From Candidatus Peribacteraceae bacterium (GTDB lineage: Bacteria > Patescibacteriota > Gracilibacteria > Peribacterales > Peribacteraceae), in NCBI GenBank assembly GCA_028718905.1, contig JAQUKV010000015.1:1-34497 (forward strand): a DNA stretch of 34,497 bases. The letters run 5' to 3'. A program made the position numbers and the translations under genes. Below are positions 7,645-14,896 of the stretch, piece by piece. A model generated the notes under the pieces. That model was given only the letters and a program-made list of their open reading frames with translations, was not told the DNA's origin and ran no database searches. How positions within the stretch are numbered: the stretch's first letter is position 1; each line of letters begins with the position of its first letter.

Positions 7645-8091
7645 CTATTCCTCTTCAATCTTGAGCGTTTTCCTGGCGGCCTCCTCTTTCTTGGGGATGG
7701 CAATGGTGAGTACGCCGTTCTTCACCTTGCAACTGGCTTGAGAGCCGTCGGCATAGTCCGGCAGGCGCACCTGACGGGTGAACTCGCCGTATAAGGCTTC
7801 GCGGCAGACCCATTCCTGATCAGTGTTTTCCTGCTGCTCCTGCGCATGTCCCGAGACGGTGAGGACATTGTTGTGCACGTCCACCGTCACGTCTTTTGCT
7901 TCGAATCCGGGGACATGCACACTCACCGTGAGGTCCTTCGCCGTTTCGGCGATGTTCATCGCGGGGAGCAAACGACGCTGCATCAGCGGGGAGCCGAAGA
8001 AACCGAACGGATCCATGAATGAATCCTCGAAGAGGGCACCGAATGGGGCGAGTCCCCTCGCCGGGCCGGTATCGCGCTTGATCATCTGCAT
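7645..8091 (-). CDS. Small heat shock protein, Hsp20/alpha-crystallin family
   Basis: A 148-residue ATP-independent holdase chaperone. The alpha-crystallin domain runs from about residue 45 to 140: MNIAETAKDLTVSVHVPGF, DVTVDVHNNVLTVSG, the strand REALYGEFTRQVRLPD and the hallmark VKNGVLTIAIPKK (A-x-x-x-n-G-v-L pattern). The N-terminal arm is Phe/Met-rich (FGALFEDSFMDPFGFFGSP), as usual for sHSP oligomers. The promoter's start point falls near 8128, so the in-frame ATG at 8136 lies upstream of the RNA and the ATG at 8091 (or 8085) is the start. The leader of about 37 nt begins inside a CIRCE operator, so heat-shock control by HrcA is expected. Confidence 0.93.
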   Translation of the reverse strand: MQMIKRDTGPARGLAPFGALFEDSFMDPFGFFGSPLMQRRLLPAMNIAETAKDLTVSVHVPGFEAKDVTVDVHNNVLTVSGHAQEQQENTDQEWVCREALYGEFTRQVRLPDYADGSQASCKVKNGVLTIAIPKKEEAARKTLKIEEE

Positions 8092-8122
8092 GGGATGAGG
8101 GGGGAAATGAATAAAAGTGCGA

Positions 8123-8149
8123 TTAGCACTCTGCATTGTAGGGTGCCAA
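8123..8149. promoter_or_regulatory. CIRCE operator (HrcA binding site) over the hsp20 promoter
   Basis: TTAGCACTC-N9-GGGTGCCAA. Against the CIRCE consensus TTAGCACTC-N9-GAGTGCTAA the left arm is 9/9 and the right arm 7/9, with exactly 9 bases between. It covers the -10 and start point, the expected place for HrcA repression. hrcA itself is not in the window. Confidence 0.85.
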
Positions 8150-8164
8150 CCTATGGCCAGTCAA
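8135..8164 (-). promoter_or_regulatory. Promoter TTGACT-N18-TACAAT for hsp20
   Basis: Minus-strand -35 TTGACT (8159-8164) and -10 TACAAT (8135-8140) with an 18-nt spacer. Both hexamers match consensus at 5 of 6 positions. The -10 lies inside the CIRCE element. Confidence 0.75.
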
Positions 8165-8239
8165 GGCATCTTGATTGATCAATTCAGCGTTTTGATTTTC
8201 CTTCGCCACAAAAGAGATATTGCGAACATGATCGAAAAA

Positions 8240-8272
8240 ATGTTAAAACAACATAAGAGAATCCCATTTTGA
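8240..8272 (+). CDS. Possible 10-residue upstream ORF
   Basis: ATG at 8240 opens a 10-codon frame (MLKQHKRIPF) whose TGA at 8270-8272 overlaps the TTG start of the next gene. This could couple translation of the membrane protein to a short upstream peptide. No strong promoter is seen, and a chance ORF of this length is quite possible. Confidence 0.3.
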   Translation: MLKQHKRIPF

Positions 8273-8655
8273 GTATCGCTTCTGCCATTGACGGCATCAG
8301 TGAACGATCCGGATCCTGGTTCCTTTCCTCGGTTCAGGCGGTCCCTTCTTTCGGTTGGCTTCTGCTTTCAGCACTTTTCTTCGGTTGCGGGGAATTCTTT
8401 TCCAAGAAATGGGCTCTTGCGCCTTCTTTTGGCGGCGGCATTGCCGTAGTCGTTGTGGATGCGATTGGTGTGGTCCTGTGGCTTCCTGCGCTGCTCAATC
8501 GCAATCAACTTTCGATCGTGGGGGTTCTGTGGGCGCTTTTGGGTGCCGTGGTCACAGTGAGTATCGGGCTTCTCATCTTTCGGGAATCGCTCACGTGGGT
8601 GCAGTGGATCGGCATCGTGTGTGCGTTTGTGGCATTGGCTCTCCTGCAGAAATAA
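8269..8655 (+). CDS. Small EamA/SMR-like membrane transporter
   Basis: A 128-residue protein with four hydrophobic segments, roughly 28-45, 50-74, 79-102 and 107-126. The C-terminal half (GVLWALLGAVVTVSIGLLIFRESLTWVQWIGIVCAFVALALLQK) has the pattern of the EamA/drug-metabolite and SMR superfamily, including the conserved F-x-E-S/L-T-x-x-Q-x-x-G segment. At this length it is a half-size unit that would need to dimerise. Substrate unknown. The start is TTG at 8269, with AAGAGA 8 nt upstream, one of the few Shine-Dalgarno-like sites in the window. It is divergent from hsp20. Confidence 0.75.
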   Translation: MSIASAIDGISERSGSWFLSSVQAVPSFGWLLLSALFFGCGEFFSKKWALAPSFGGGIAVVVVDAIGVVLWLPALLNRNQLSIVGVLWALLGAVVTVSIGLLIFRESLTWVQWIGIVCAFVALALLQK

Positions 8656-8737
8656 TCGATTGAGACTATGGGGATTATTTCTCACTGATTCTGGCACGTA
8701 TCTGTTTCTTTTGTCAGGGGGCTTAAGGAACCTTGTT

Positions 8738-8766
8738 CGGCTCGCCCTGAGCGAAGCCGAAGGGTT
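8738..8766. repeat. Dispersed palindromic repeat, copy 1
   Basis: CCCTGAGCGAAGCCGAAGGGT (8745-8765 in order), flanked by TTCGGCT so that TTCGGCT..AGCCGAA pairs. Related copies lie at 14915, 22406, 23590, 24845 and 28631. Confidence 0.6.
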
Positions 8767-8809
8767 CCCTCAGCCCCCCGACACCCCCGTCACCTTCCTA
8801 ACCCAAGCT

Positions 8810-8837
8810 GGGAGGGAAACCCGCGGGTTTCCCTCCC
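8810..8837. repeat. Perfect 28-nt palindrome
   Basis: GGGAGGGAAACCCG followed directly by its exact reverse complement, with no loop. In RNA this would give a very stable hairpin of about 12 bp. It precedes the terminator at 8840. Confidence 0.6.
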
Positions 8838-8839
8838 CT

Positions 8840-8869
8840 CCGGTCCCTCCCTTCCAACCGGTTTTTTTT
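8840..8869 (+). terminator. Rho-independent terminator
   Basis: CCGGT (8840-8844) pairs with ACCGG (8857-8861) and is followed by eight T (8862-8869). It probably ends transcripts from the SMR-like gene, perhaps together with the palindrome just before it. Confidence 0.6.
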
Positions 8870-8940
8870 GTGTTCTGTATGTTGTTCATTTTTTGTTTGC
8901 TTTGCGAAGGATCGGACGCTCCCTCTGCTAGACTTTCAGC

Positions 8941-9348
8941 ATGATCGAATACCAGCGGATCATTCTGGCAGATGAGGTTCGCAATGCCGCTTTGGCGAAG
9001 GCGCTTACGTCTGTGATCCGGAAGGGCGAGCCGGTCGTGGCGGATATCGGGTCCGGTACGGGATTTCTCTCCTTTCTCGCGTCCAAACTGGGTGCGAAGG
9101 AGTGCCACCTCTACGAGCGTTCGGAACTCATGGATCTCAGCCGCGCGCTGGCCAAGGAGAACGATATCAAGAATCTTCACTTCATCCAGAAGCATTCCAC
9201 AGAGGTTCGCAATCCGGTGAAGGCCGATATCGTCATCTCCGAGACGCTCGGGAATTTCGCGCTCGAAGAAGGGATCATCGAGACGATGAACGACGCGCAC
9301 CGGTTTTTGAAGGCCGGCGGTGTGCTGATTCCCCGGTCGCTGCAATAA
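8941..9348 (+). CDS. Arginine methyltransferase-like protein, N-terminal (SAM-binding) half; gene interrupted by TAA
   Basis: 135 codons encode the Rossmann half of a PRMT-like class I methyltransferase. SAM motif I is VADIGSGTGFLSFLA, the acidic ribose-binding residue is in HLYERSE, and the double-E loop region reads SETLGNFALEEGIIETMNDA. In PRMTs the two Glu of that loop hold the substrate guanidinium. The frame then hits TAA at 9346-9348. The same frame continues with FIAP and the expected C-terminal half, so one nonsense codon splits an otherwise intact gene of 309 codons (8941-9867). CAA to TAA is a single C-to-T change. It may be a pseudogene, a sequencing or strain variant, or two polypeptides. 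Confidence 0.78.
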   Translation: MIEYQRIILADEVRNAALAKALTSVIRKGEPVVADIGSGTGFLSFLASKLGAKECHLYERSELMDLSRALAKENDIKNLHFIQKHSTEVRNPVKADIVISETLGNFALEEGIIETMNDAHRFLKAGGVLIPRSLQ

Positions 9349-9360
9349 TTCATTGCCCCG

Positions 9361-9867
9361 GTGACATCCGATCGACTGTGGAACGAGATGACCAGCTGGG
9401 ACGGCATCGGTCACGGGCTCACATTTCACGCTGCACGTCCGCTCTCGTGCCAGAATATCTACGTCCGCACGTTCGCGCCTTCCGATTTCCTCGCAGAGAG
9501 TGCGCAGGAATGGGACTGCATTGACTTCCGCAAGCGGAACCAGCCCGTCCGTTCCGCAACACTCACATGGACACTCTCCCAACCGGCCACGGTGTTCGGA
9601 TTCGGGCTGTGGTGGGAGGCGCTGCTCCAGCCGGGTGTCCTCCTCTCCACCGCTCCTTCATCCCCCCGCACGCACTGGGAGCAGATCTTCATGCCGGTGT
9701 TGACACCGCTCAAACTCGTGCAGGGCGATTGTCTCACGCTCTCGCTCTCCGTCGACTCGCGGCAGGAAATCCGGATCAACGTGGCGTGGAAGATCCGCGT
9801 GCGTGCGGCGGACGGCACCGAACGCGCGCATCAGTCGCTCGATATGCAGCGCGGGCGGATCGACTGA
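9361..9867 (+). CDS. Arginine methyltransferase-like protein, C-terminal (beta-barrel) half
   Basis: In the same frame as the preceding half and separated from it by one TAA and four codons. A GTG at 9361 could restart translation and give 168 residues. The sequence matches the PRMT beta-barrel, including the hallmark THW loop in RTHWEQIFMPV. LTPLKLVQGDCLTLSLSVDSRQEI follows, the usual strands after it. Alone it has no SAM site, so it could only work by re-associating with the N-terminal half. It ends 4 nt before the convergent exported-protein gene. Protein arginine methyltransferases are mainly eukaryotic, so the true substrate in a bacterium is unknown. Confidence 0.72.
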   Translation: MTSDRLWNEMTSWDGIGHGLTFHAARPLSCQNIYVRTFAPSDFLAESAQEWDCIDFRKRNQPVRSATLTWTLSQPATVFGFGLWWEALLQPGVLLSTAPSSPRTHWEQIFMPVLTPLKLVQGDCLTLSLSVDSRQEIRINVAWKIRVRAADGTERAHQSLDMQRGRID

Positions 9868-9871
9868 TCGG

Positions 9872-11041
9872 CTATTGTTCCAGTCGCTGGCGTAGGCTGC
9901 GTCGGGATTCACGACCGCCCGGACAGGGTTCCAGCAGCTGCAGATCAATGCCGCGCACTCTGCCGTCCGGGGAACAGACGGCGGACGGTACCGGCAGGGG
10001 AAGCGGGCGCCTGTTGGAGAAAGGCTTCACTTCGTCATCTGACGGAATCCACCCATCTGACGGAACCGACCACTCATCCGGCATCTGCTCGACCGGCATT
10101 TCGAGGAAAGGCAGGGTATCACCGAAGATGCCGTCCAGCGGCTCCGTCTGTTTGGGGAGGTCGAGGTAGACGGGTTGCGGTCGGTGCTGCAGGGTGCCTT
10201 CGATTGCGAAGTTCACCGGATTCCCTTCGTCATCGGGAGCCGTGAATGTGGTGTAGATCCGCGCGAAGCGGAAATCCCCCTCACTCGTGGTATCCACCTT
10301 GAGCCGCACGGTGACAGCTTGCGACAAGTATTCGGCGTTCGTGGCGAGGACGGGGAGCATCTCTTCACTCGAGAGCTCATCGGCGATCCCCGGGCTCATT
10401 TCTCCCACTCCATTGATTGCCGAGGTGAGCGCATCTGCCCATTGCCTGGTCAGCGTGAGCAGGTAAGTGTCACCGGTTCTGGTACGCGTGTGTTCCATGG
10501 AGAACAGGGCATCAGCTGCGATGACGAGAATTTGTTTCACCTGTGCGGAGGACAGATCGGATCCTTCCTCCTGAAGCGCATCCGTCCACGACCACGAGGA
10601 CATTTCCTGAGGAATGTCGAGGACGAACCACCGGTTCTGATACTGATTGATCGACGAGAGGAAATCGGCATCTCTGGCGTTCATGTTCTTTGACCGGATC
10701 GCAACATCCGAGATGCGTACGTACAGTGCTTCGTGATACGCCATCAGATCGAAGGTGCCGGAGATATCGCCTTCGCTCATCGTGGCAGTCAGGTTCATGT
10801 GCAATGAGGATTTCATGTCTTTGAAATTCAGGCCTTCCGATTGGGATCGCACGGTTCCGAACAAGCGCACGATGTCCGTTCCCTCTCCCACACTTGCGTA
10901 GAACTTCCCTTCAAAGTCCCGCGGCTTGCCGTCGTATGCCAGTGATGTGAGGATGTCGCTGGGACGAAGAAAAGCCGCGAGGGCGATGAGCGGCACGGCA
11001 AACACAACCGCGCATGCGGTGAAGAAGAAGGATTTCTTCAT
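9872..11041 (-). CDS. Exported protein of unknown function
   Basis: A 389-residue protein starting MKKSFFFTACAVVFAVPLIALA, a typical signal peptide or N-terminal anchor with likely cleavage near residue 22-25. The rest has no membrane span. It alternates strands and polar loops (DFEGKFYASVGEG, SLHMNLTATMSEGDISGTFDLMAYHEALYVRISDVAI), recalling LolA/LppX-like or LPXTG-neighbour beta-sheet lipid-binding folds, though I cannot name a family. The tail is Pro- and Arg-rich. The upstream in-frame ATG at 11065 overlaps the -10 box (11064-11069), so the Met at 11041 is the start, with a leader of about 15 nt. It converges on the methyltransferase gene. Confidence 0.75.
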   Translation of the reverse strand: MKKSFFFTACAVVFAVPLIALAAFLRPSDILTSLAYDGKPRDFEGKFYASVGEGTDIVRLFGTVRSQSEGLNFKDMKSSLHMNLTATMSEGDISGTFDLMAYHEALYVRISDVAIRSKNMNARDADFLSSINQYQNRWFVLDIPQEMSSWSWTDALQEEGSDLSSAQVKQILVIAADALFSMEHTRTRTGDTYLLTLTRQWADALTSAINGVGEMSPGIADELSSEEMLPVLATNAEYLSQAVTVRLKVDTTSEGDFRFARIYTTFTAPDDEGNPVNFAIEGTLQHRPQPVYLDLPKQTEPLDGIFGDTLPFLEMPVEQMPDEWSVPSDGWIPSDDEVKPFSNRRPLPLPVPSAVCSPDGRVRGIDLQLLEPCPGGRESRRSLRQRLEQ

Positions 11042-11063
11042 AGGGAGAGAGGAAATTATCATC

Positions 11064-11093
11064 ATTGTACGAGTGGATACTCCGTCGTCGCAA
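11064..11093 (-). promoter_or_regulatory. Promoter TTGCGA-N18-TACAAT for the exported protein
   Basis: Minus-strand -35 TTGCGA (11088-11093) and -10 TACAAT (11064-11069). The -35 overlaps a small hairpin, GTCGTC-GCAA-GACGAC (11084-11099). Confidence 0.48.
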
Positions 11094-11171
11094 GACGACT
11101 TTCGTGCGGGAAATTCCCCCGCTCATCGTTTGCTTGCACTCGGAGAGTGACACGCATAGGCTTCGCACGTC

Positions 11172-12458
11172 ATGACTGATGCGGCGAAGAAATTTTTGTT
11201 CGTCTCCTATGACGGCACCTCCACCGATCTTGCATGGACGGTGGCGCGCGAGGGTCATCATGTCCGTCTCTTTCTGGAGGCACCGGGCTTTCAGGATGTC
11301 GGCAAAGGATTCGTTGATGTCGTTTCGGACTGGAAAAAGAGCGTCGAATGGGCGGATATCGTTCTGTTCGATCACATCGGAAAAGCGGAGGAGGCACAAG
11401 CCATCCGGAAGAAAGGCAAGCTCTGCATCGGCGGAACACCGTACACCGACCGTCTGGAGAACGATCGCACGTTCGGGCAGGAGGAGCTGAAGCGCAACAA
11501 GGTGCGTATCATTCCCTATCAGGAGTTCCGCTCCTTCGACGAGGGTATCAAGTACGTGCAGGAAAATCCGGGCCGGTATGTCATCAAGCCTTCCGGCGAA
11601 GCACAGAACCTGAAACAGCTTCTCTTCGTCGGCAGCGAAGACGACGGCAGCGATGTCATCCGCGTCCTCGGTGCGTACCGCGAGACATGGAGCGACACCA
11701 TTTCCGTTTTTCAGTTGCAGCGGCGGGTGACGGGCGTCGAGGTGGCCGCGGGGGCCTTCTTCAACGGGAAGAAATTCATGGAGCCGGTCTGCGTCAACTT
11801 CGAGCACAAGAAGCTTTTTCCCGGCGAACTCGGCGTCTCGACCGGCGAGATGGGTACCAGCATGTTCTGGACGCAGCGCAGTCCCATCTTCGAGTCGGTA
11901 TTGCGGCCGTTCGAACAGCAACTCGCGGAGGAGGGATACGTCGGCTACATCGACGTCAATTGCATCGTGAACTCGAACGGCATCTATCCGCTGGAATTCA
12001 CCTGCCGGTTCGGATTCCCGTTCATCTGTCTGCAGGAGGAGGGCATCACCGAGCCGATGGGGGAGTTGCTCCTGCGCATGGCCACGGGCGAAGGCAACGG
12101 CATCAAGGTGAAGCGCGGGTATCAGGTGTGCGCGCTGATCGTGGTGCCGCCCTTTCCGTTCAACGATCCCAAAACGTTCGAATCGTTCTCCGAAGACGCC
12201 GTCGTGGTCTTCAAGAAGAAGATGACGGACGGCATTCACATCGGGGATCTGAAACAGGAGAATGAAGAGTGGCTGATCACCGGGCAGGAAGGTGTGGCGT
12301 TGATTGTTTCGGGGTCGGGAACGACCATGCGCGACGCGCAGAAGCAGATGTATTCGCGTATCCAGAATATCCTCATCAGCAACATGTACTATCGCACGGA
12401 TATCGGCGACCGGTGGATGGATGATTCGGATAAATTGCGATCGTGGGAATATTTGTGA
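11172..12458 (+). CDS. ATP-grasp protein, PurD (GAR synthetase)-like
   Basis: A 428-residue protein with the length and layout of phosphoribosylamine-glycine ligase. It has an N-terminal domain (KFLFVSYDGTSTDLAWTVAREGHHVRLF), then an ATP-grasp core with RYVIKPSGEAQNLKQLLF and the metal/ATP segment GYVGYIDVNCIVNSNGIYPLEFTCRFGFP, where PurD reads EFNARFGDPE. VSTGEMGTSMFW stands where PurD has the glycine-rich TGGMG-type loop. The FGDPE end of the motif is changed to FGFP. No other purine biosynthesis gene is in the window. Either it serves an incomplete pathway or it ligates another amine. The start is the first ATG of the frame; no clear promoter was found. Confidence 0.8.
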   Translation: MTDAAKKFLFVSYDGTSTDLAWTVAREGHHVRLFLEAPGFQDVGKGFVDVVSDWKKSVEWADIVLFDHIGKAEEAQAIRKKGKLCIGGTPYTDRLENDRTFGQEELKRNKVRIIPYQEFRSFDEGIKYVQENPGRYVIKPSGEAQNLKQLLFVGSEDDGSDVIRVLGAYRETWSDTISVFQLQRRVTGVEVAAGAFFNGKKFMEPVCVNFEHKKLFPGELGVSTGEMGTSMFWTQRSPIFESVLRPFEQQLAEEGYVGYIDVNCIVNSNGIYPLEFTCRFGFPFICLQEEGITEPMGELLLRMATGEGNGIKVKRGYQVCALIVVPPFPFNDPKTFESFSEDAVVVFKKKMTDGIHIGDLKQENEEWLITGQEGVALIVSGSGTTMRDAQKQMYSRIQNILISNMYYRTDIGDRWMDDSDKLRSWEYL

Positions 12459-12540
12459 GCAGTGAGCGTGTCTGGAAGAAAATGAGGCAAGGGGGGTAAG
12501 GAAGGGCAAGAAGGGATGAAAAACGCAGAGGATTTTCGGT

Positions 12541-14037
12541 TCATTGTTGTTTGATCCGGTGATGCCGGATGATCACAGCGATGAGCCCTATGTAGTACGC
12601 GAGGATCACAACGATGCTCACGTGTTCGAAATGCAATGCCGCGAAGGGGATCCGTGCGCAGGATTCCGCAACCAGGATGATCCACTGGAGCACCGCCCAG
12701 CCGGCGAACGCGAGTAGTTGTCCCAGAGGGAACGCGAGGTAGCTCGTCAGCACGGCGAGTGCGCACAGCAGCATGGCGAGCGGAATTGCCGGAGCGACCA
12801 GGATGTTTGCGAACGGAGCAACCAGCGAGAGATTGCCGAATATCAGCAGTGCCACGGGCACAGAAGAGAGTTGTGCGGCGATCGTCGCTTCCAGTGCTTC
12901 GCGCATGCCCAACACGTCCGGCAGGCGGGTGAGGGAGGGTTTGATGAGCGGCGAGAGCTCGGCAAGGCCGATCACGGCGGCGAAGGACAGCTGAAAGCTG
13001 CCGTCGTACCACAGATATTTCGGGTTCCAGAGGAGCATCAGGAACGCCGTCCATAGAATCGCGAGCCGGACATCCGAGCGGCGGCCGACGGTGAGGGCAA
13101 AGAGGCCGAGGATGCCCATGATCGCAGCGCGTACCACCGAGGCGCTGGCTCCCACGAAGACCGTGAAGGCGACGATGGATAACGCGGCGGGGATGAGCCG
13201 CCACTTGAGCGGCAGCCAGAAGAGCGCGCCCAGCACGAGCGTGATGACGATGGTGATATTGAATCCCGAAATAGCCACGATGTGCGTGAGGCCGCTCCGC
13301 ATGAAACTCTCGCTCAAGTGCTCGGGAATGCCGCGGCGCGATCCGGTCAGAAGGCCCGCGGCCAGCGAGGCGTGCGGTTCGGGAAAGAGCTTGTTGATGC
13401 GTGCCTCGAAGCGCTGCTTGAGCCGCAGGAGCGTACCGAAGAGGATGTTCCCACCCCGTTCTCCGGTGTCTTCGATACGGGCGCGCATCATCACGGCGGA
13501 AATGCCCGAGATGCTCAGATAGTTGTCATACCGAAAACCGTTGATGGTTCCGGGGAGAGTGAGTGATCCTCGTGCGGTCACTTTGTCGCCGTATGCCCGT
13601 TCGGGCCATCCCACGGCATCGGTGACGAGCACACGGCCGCTCACGGGTGTTTGCATCACCACGCCGCTCTCCGAGAGAGCACGCACGGACAGAATGTAAC
13701 GCACGGCGGGCGGACGGCGATCCGGTTCATCGGCGATTGTGCCGAAGAGGGTGACCGTCTTTCCGCGCGCGAACCAACCCACCGTGGACGGCGCAGGAGA
13801 AATCGTCGTCCGTCCGACGGCGAAGAGCGACAGTGCCATGCCGAGAAGGATCGCACAGATATAGGCACAACAGTTTTGCGTTTCGTCCGCCACCAGTCCC
13901 ACGATGGCAATGGAACCGAGCACGGCGAGGATGAGCCAGAGCTCGAAGGGGTATGCGGCGCGCTGCCACCATTGCAGGAGGAACGTTATGGCGAGGAAAC
14001 TGCCGAGGAACGTCCATGCGAGATGAGAGGGCCTCAT
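12541..14037 (-). CDS. comEC: ComEC/Rec2-family DNA uptake channel without the metallo-beta-lactamase domain
   Basis: A 498-residue polytopic membrane protein. In order come 3 spans, a soluble OB-like DUF4131 region (about 85-190: GKTVTLFGTIADEPDRRPP, YGDKVTARGSLTLPGTINGFRYDNYLSISGI), and the Competence domain. That domain carries the signature HLSESFMRSGLTHIVAISGFNITI, then about 8 spans. ComEC pulls single-stranded DNA through the inner membrane. Full-length ComEC is about 750 residues with a C-terminal metallo-beta-lactamase-like nuclease domain. Here the protein stops just after the last membrane span with a basic tail, so the nuclease domain is absent or separate. Its ATG overlaps the rsmA stop (ATGA, 14034-14037), so the two are translationally coupled. 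Confidence 0.88.
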   Translation of the reverse strand: MRPSHLAWTFLGSFLAITFLLQWWQRAAYPFELWLILAVLGSIAIVGLVADETQNCCAYICAILLGMALSLFAVGRTTISPAPSTVGWFARGKTVTLFGTIADEPDRRPPAVRYILSVRALSESGVVMQTPVSGRVLVTDAVGWPERAYGDKVTARGSLTLPGTINGFRYDNYLSISGISAVMMRARIEDTGERGGNILFGTLLRLKQRFEARINKLFPEPHASLAAGLLTGSRRGIPEHLSESFMRSGLTHIVAISGFNITIVITLVLGALFWLPLKWRLIPAALSIVAFTVFVGASASVVRAAIMGILGLFALTVGRRSDVRLAILWTAFLMLLWNPKYLWYDGSFQLSFAAVIGLAELSPLIKPSLTRLPDVLGMREALEATIAAQLSSVPVALLIFGNLSLVAPFANILVAPAIPLAMLLCALAVLTSYLAFPLGQLLAFAGWAVLQWIILVAESCARIPFAALHFEHVSIVVILAYYIGLIAVIIRHHRIKQQ

Positions 14038-14873
14038 TGAGTCCGATCATCCGGCCATACGTTCGCGAGCGCGATCCATTCCTGGACAGAAAGTGTCTGG
14101 GGGCGGCGAGTCGGCGCTATGCCAAGCGCTGTCAGGCGTTCTATCCCCTCATGGAACGACCCCAGGGTATTGCGCAGCATCTTGCGTTTCTGTCCGAATG
14201 CGATTTTCGTCAACTTGAAGAGGCGCTCCATGATTGCGGCATCGGCCAGTGGCTTTGAGAAACAGGCAATGTGGAGTACGGCGGAATCCACTTTGGGCGG
14301 TGGCAGAAAGGCTGCGGAAGGCACGCGGGCCACGATTTTCGGCGTGCCGAAGAGTCCCACGAGGATCGTGAGCATGCCGGCATCGTCTTTGCTGCAAATT
14401 CTCTCGGCCACTTCTCGCTGGATCAAGAGCGTCAGGCTTGTCGGTGGCGTTTTGGATTCGAGAAAGAGGTGTCGCAGGAGCGGGGAGGTGATGTGGTAGG
14501 GGATGTTCGCGACGACTTTGTAGGGGGTTTGGGGCATGCCGACCTGCAGGGCGTTTCCCTGAATCACGGAGAGTCTGGAATGTGCTCCGGTGAATTCCTT
14601 CAGTAGGGGGATCATGCGTTCATCCAGCTCAATGGCGGTTACGGAACCGGCATGTTTCAGGAGTTCGCGCGTCAGCACTCCCACGCCGGGGCCGATCTCG
14701 ATGATGGCGTCGGATGTTTGGATATCCGCCGTTTCGACGATGCGATCCAGAATGGAGGCATCCAGCAGGAAGTGCTGGCCCAGATCCGTGTTGAGCTTAA
14801 GCCTGTGATTGCTGCAGAACTGCCGGATCTCATCGGGGAGCGAAACCATGCGGGCTGACATTGACAGTACCAT
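14034..14873 (-). CDS. rsmA: 16S rRNA (adenine1518-N6/adenine1519-N6)-dimethyltransferase
   Basis: A 279-residue RsmA/KsgA, which dimethylates the two adjacent adenines of 16S helix 45 late in 30S assembly. Landmarks are LGQHFLLD, motif I IIEIGPGVGVLTREL, the acidic residue in TAIELDERM, motif IV NIPYHITSPLLRHL, LLIQREVAERI, and LPPPKVDSAVL. FGQKRKMLRNTL follows near the C-terminus. All are intact and length is normal. The ATG at 14873 lies 7 nt after a TTTACT box; ATGs at 14861 and 14849 are alternatives. It leads into comEC with a 4-nt overlap. Its promoter overlaps back-to-back with that of leader module A. Confidence 0.95.
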   Translation of the reverse strand: MVLSMSARMVSLPDEIRQFCSNHRLKLNTDLGQHFLLDASILDRIVETADIQTSDAIIEIGPGVGVLTRELLKHAGSVTAIELDERMIPLLKEFTGAHSRLSVIQGNALQVGMPQTPYKVVANIPYHITSPLLRHLFLESKTPPTSLTLLIQREVAERICSKDDAGMLTILVGLFGTPKIVARVPSAAFLPPPKVDSAVLHIACFSKPLADAAIMERLFKLTKIAFGQKRKMLRNTLGSFHEGIERLTALGIAPTRRPQTLSVQEWIALANVWPDDRTQ

Positions 14874-14888
14874 GTTTCGAAGTAAAGT
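14861..14888 (+). promoter_or_regulatory. Promoter of module A, TTGACA-N16-TAAAGT
   Basis: Perfect -35 (14861-14866), 16-nt spacer, -10 TAAAGT (14883-14888). It ends 8 nt before the leader A ATG (14897), so the leader ORF would be translated from the very 5' end of the RNA. Confidence 0.55.
14881..14886 (-). promoter_or_regulatory. -10 element TTTACT for rsmA-comEC
   Basis: Minus-strand TTTACT ends 7 nt before the ATG at 14873. It overlaps the -10 of the divergent module A promoter, so the two would compete for polymerase. Confidence 0.35.
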
Positions 14889-14896
14889 GGTGGCAC

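Larger units (their letters stand above)
8656..8940. other. Intergenic region with repeat, long palindrome and terminator
   Basis: No gene is supported. In order it holds a copy of the dispersed CCCTGAGCGAAG..GAAGGGT repeat (8738-8766), a perfect 28-nt palindrome, a hairpin with T8, and a possible extended -10 (TGC-TAGACT) ending 6 nt before the ATG at 8941. Confidence 0.5.

Noticed and set aside
10911..12509. 532-codon open frame on the minus strand opposite the PurD-like gene
   Set aside because: Antisense shadow of a well-supported ATP-grasp gene and overlapping the start of the exported-protein gene; no recognisable domain.
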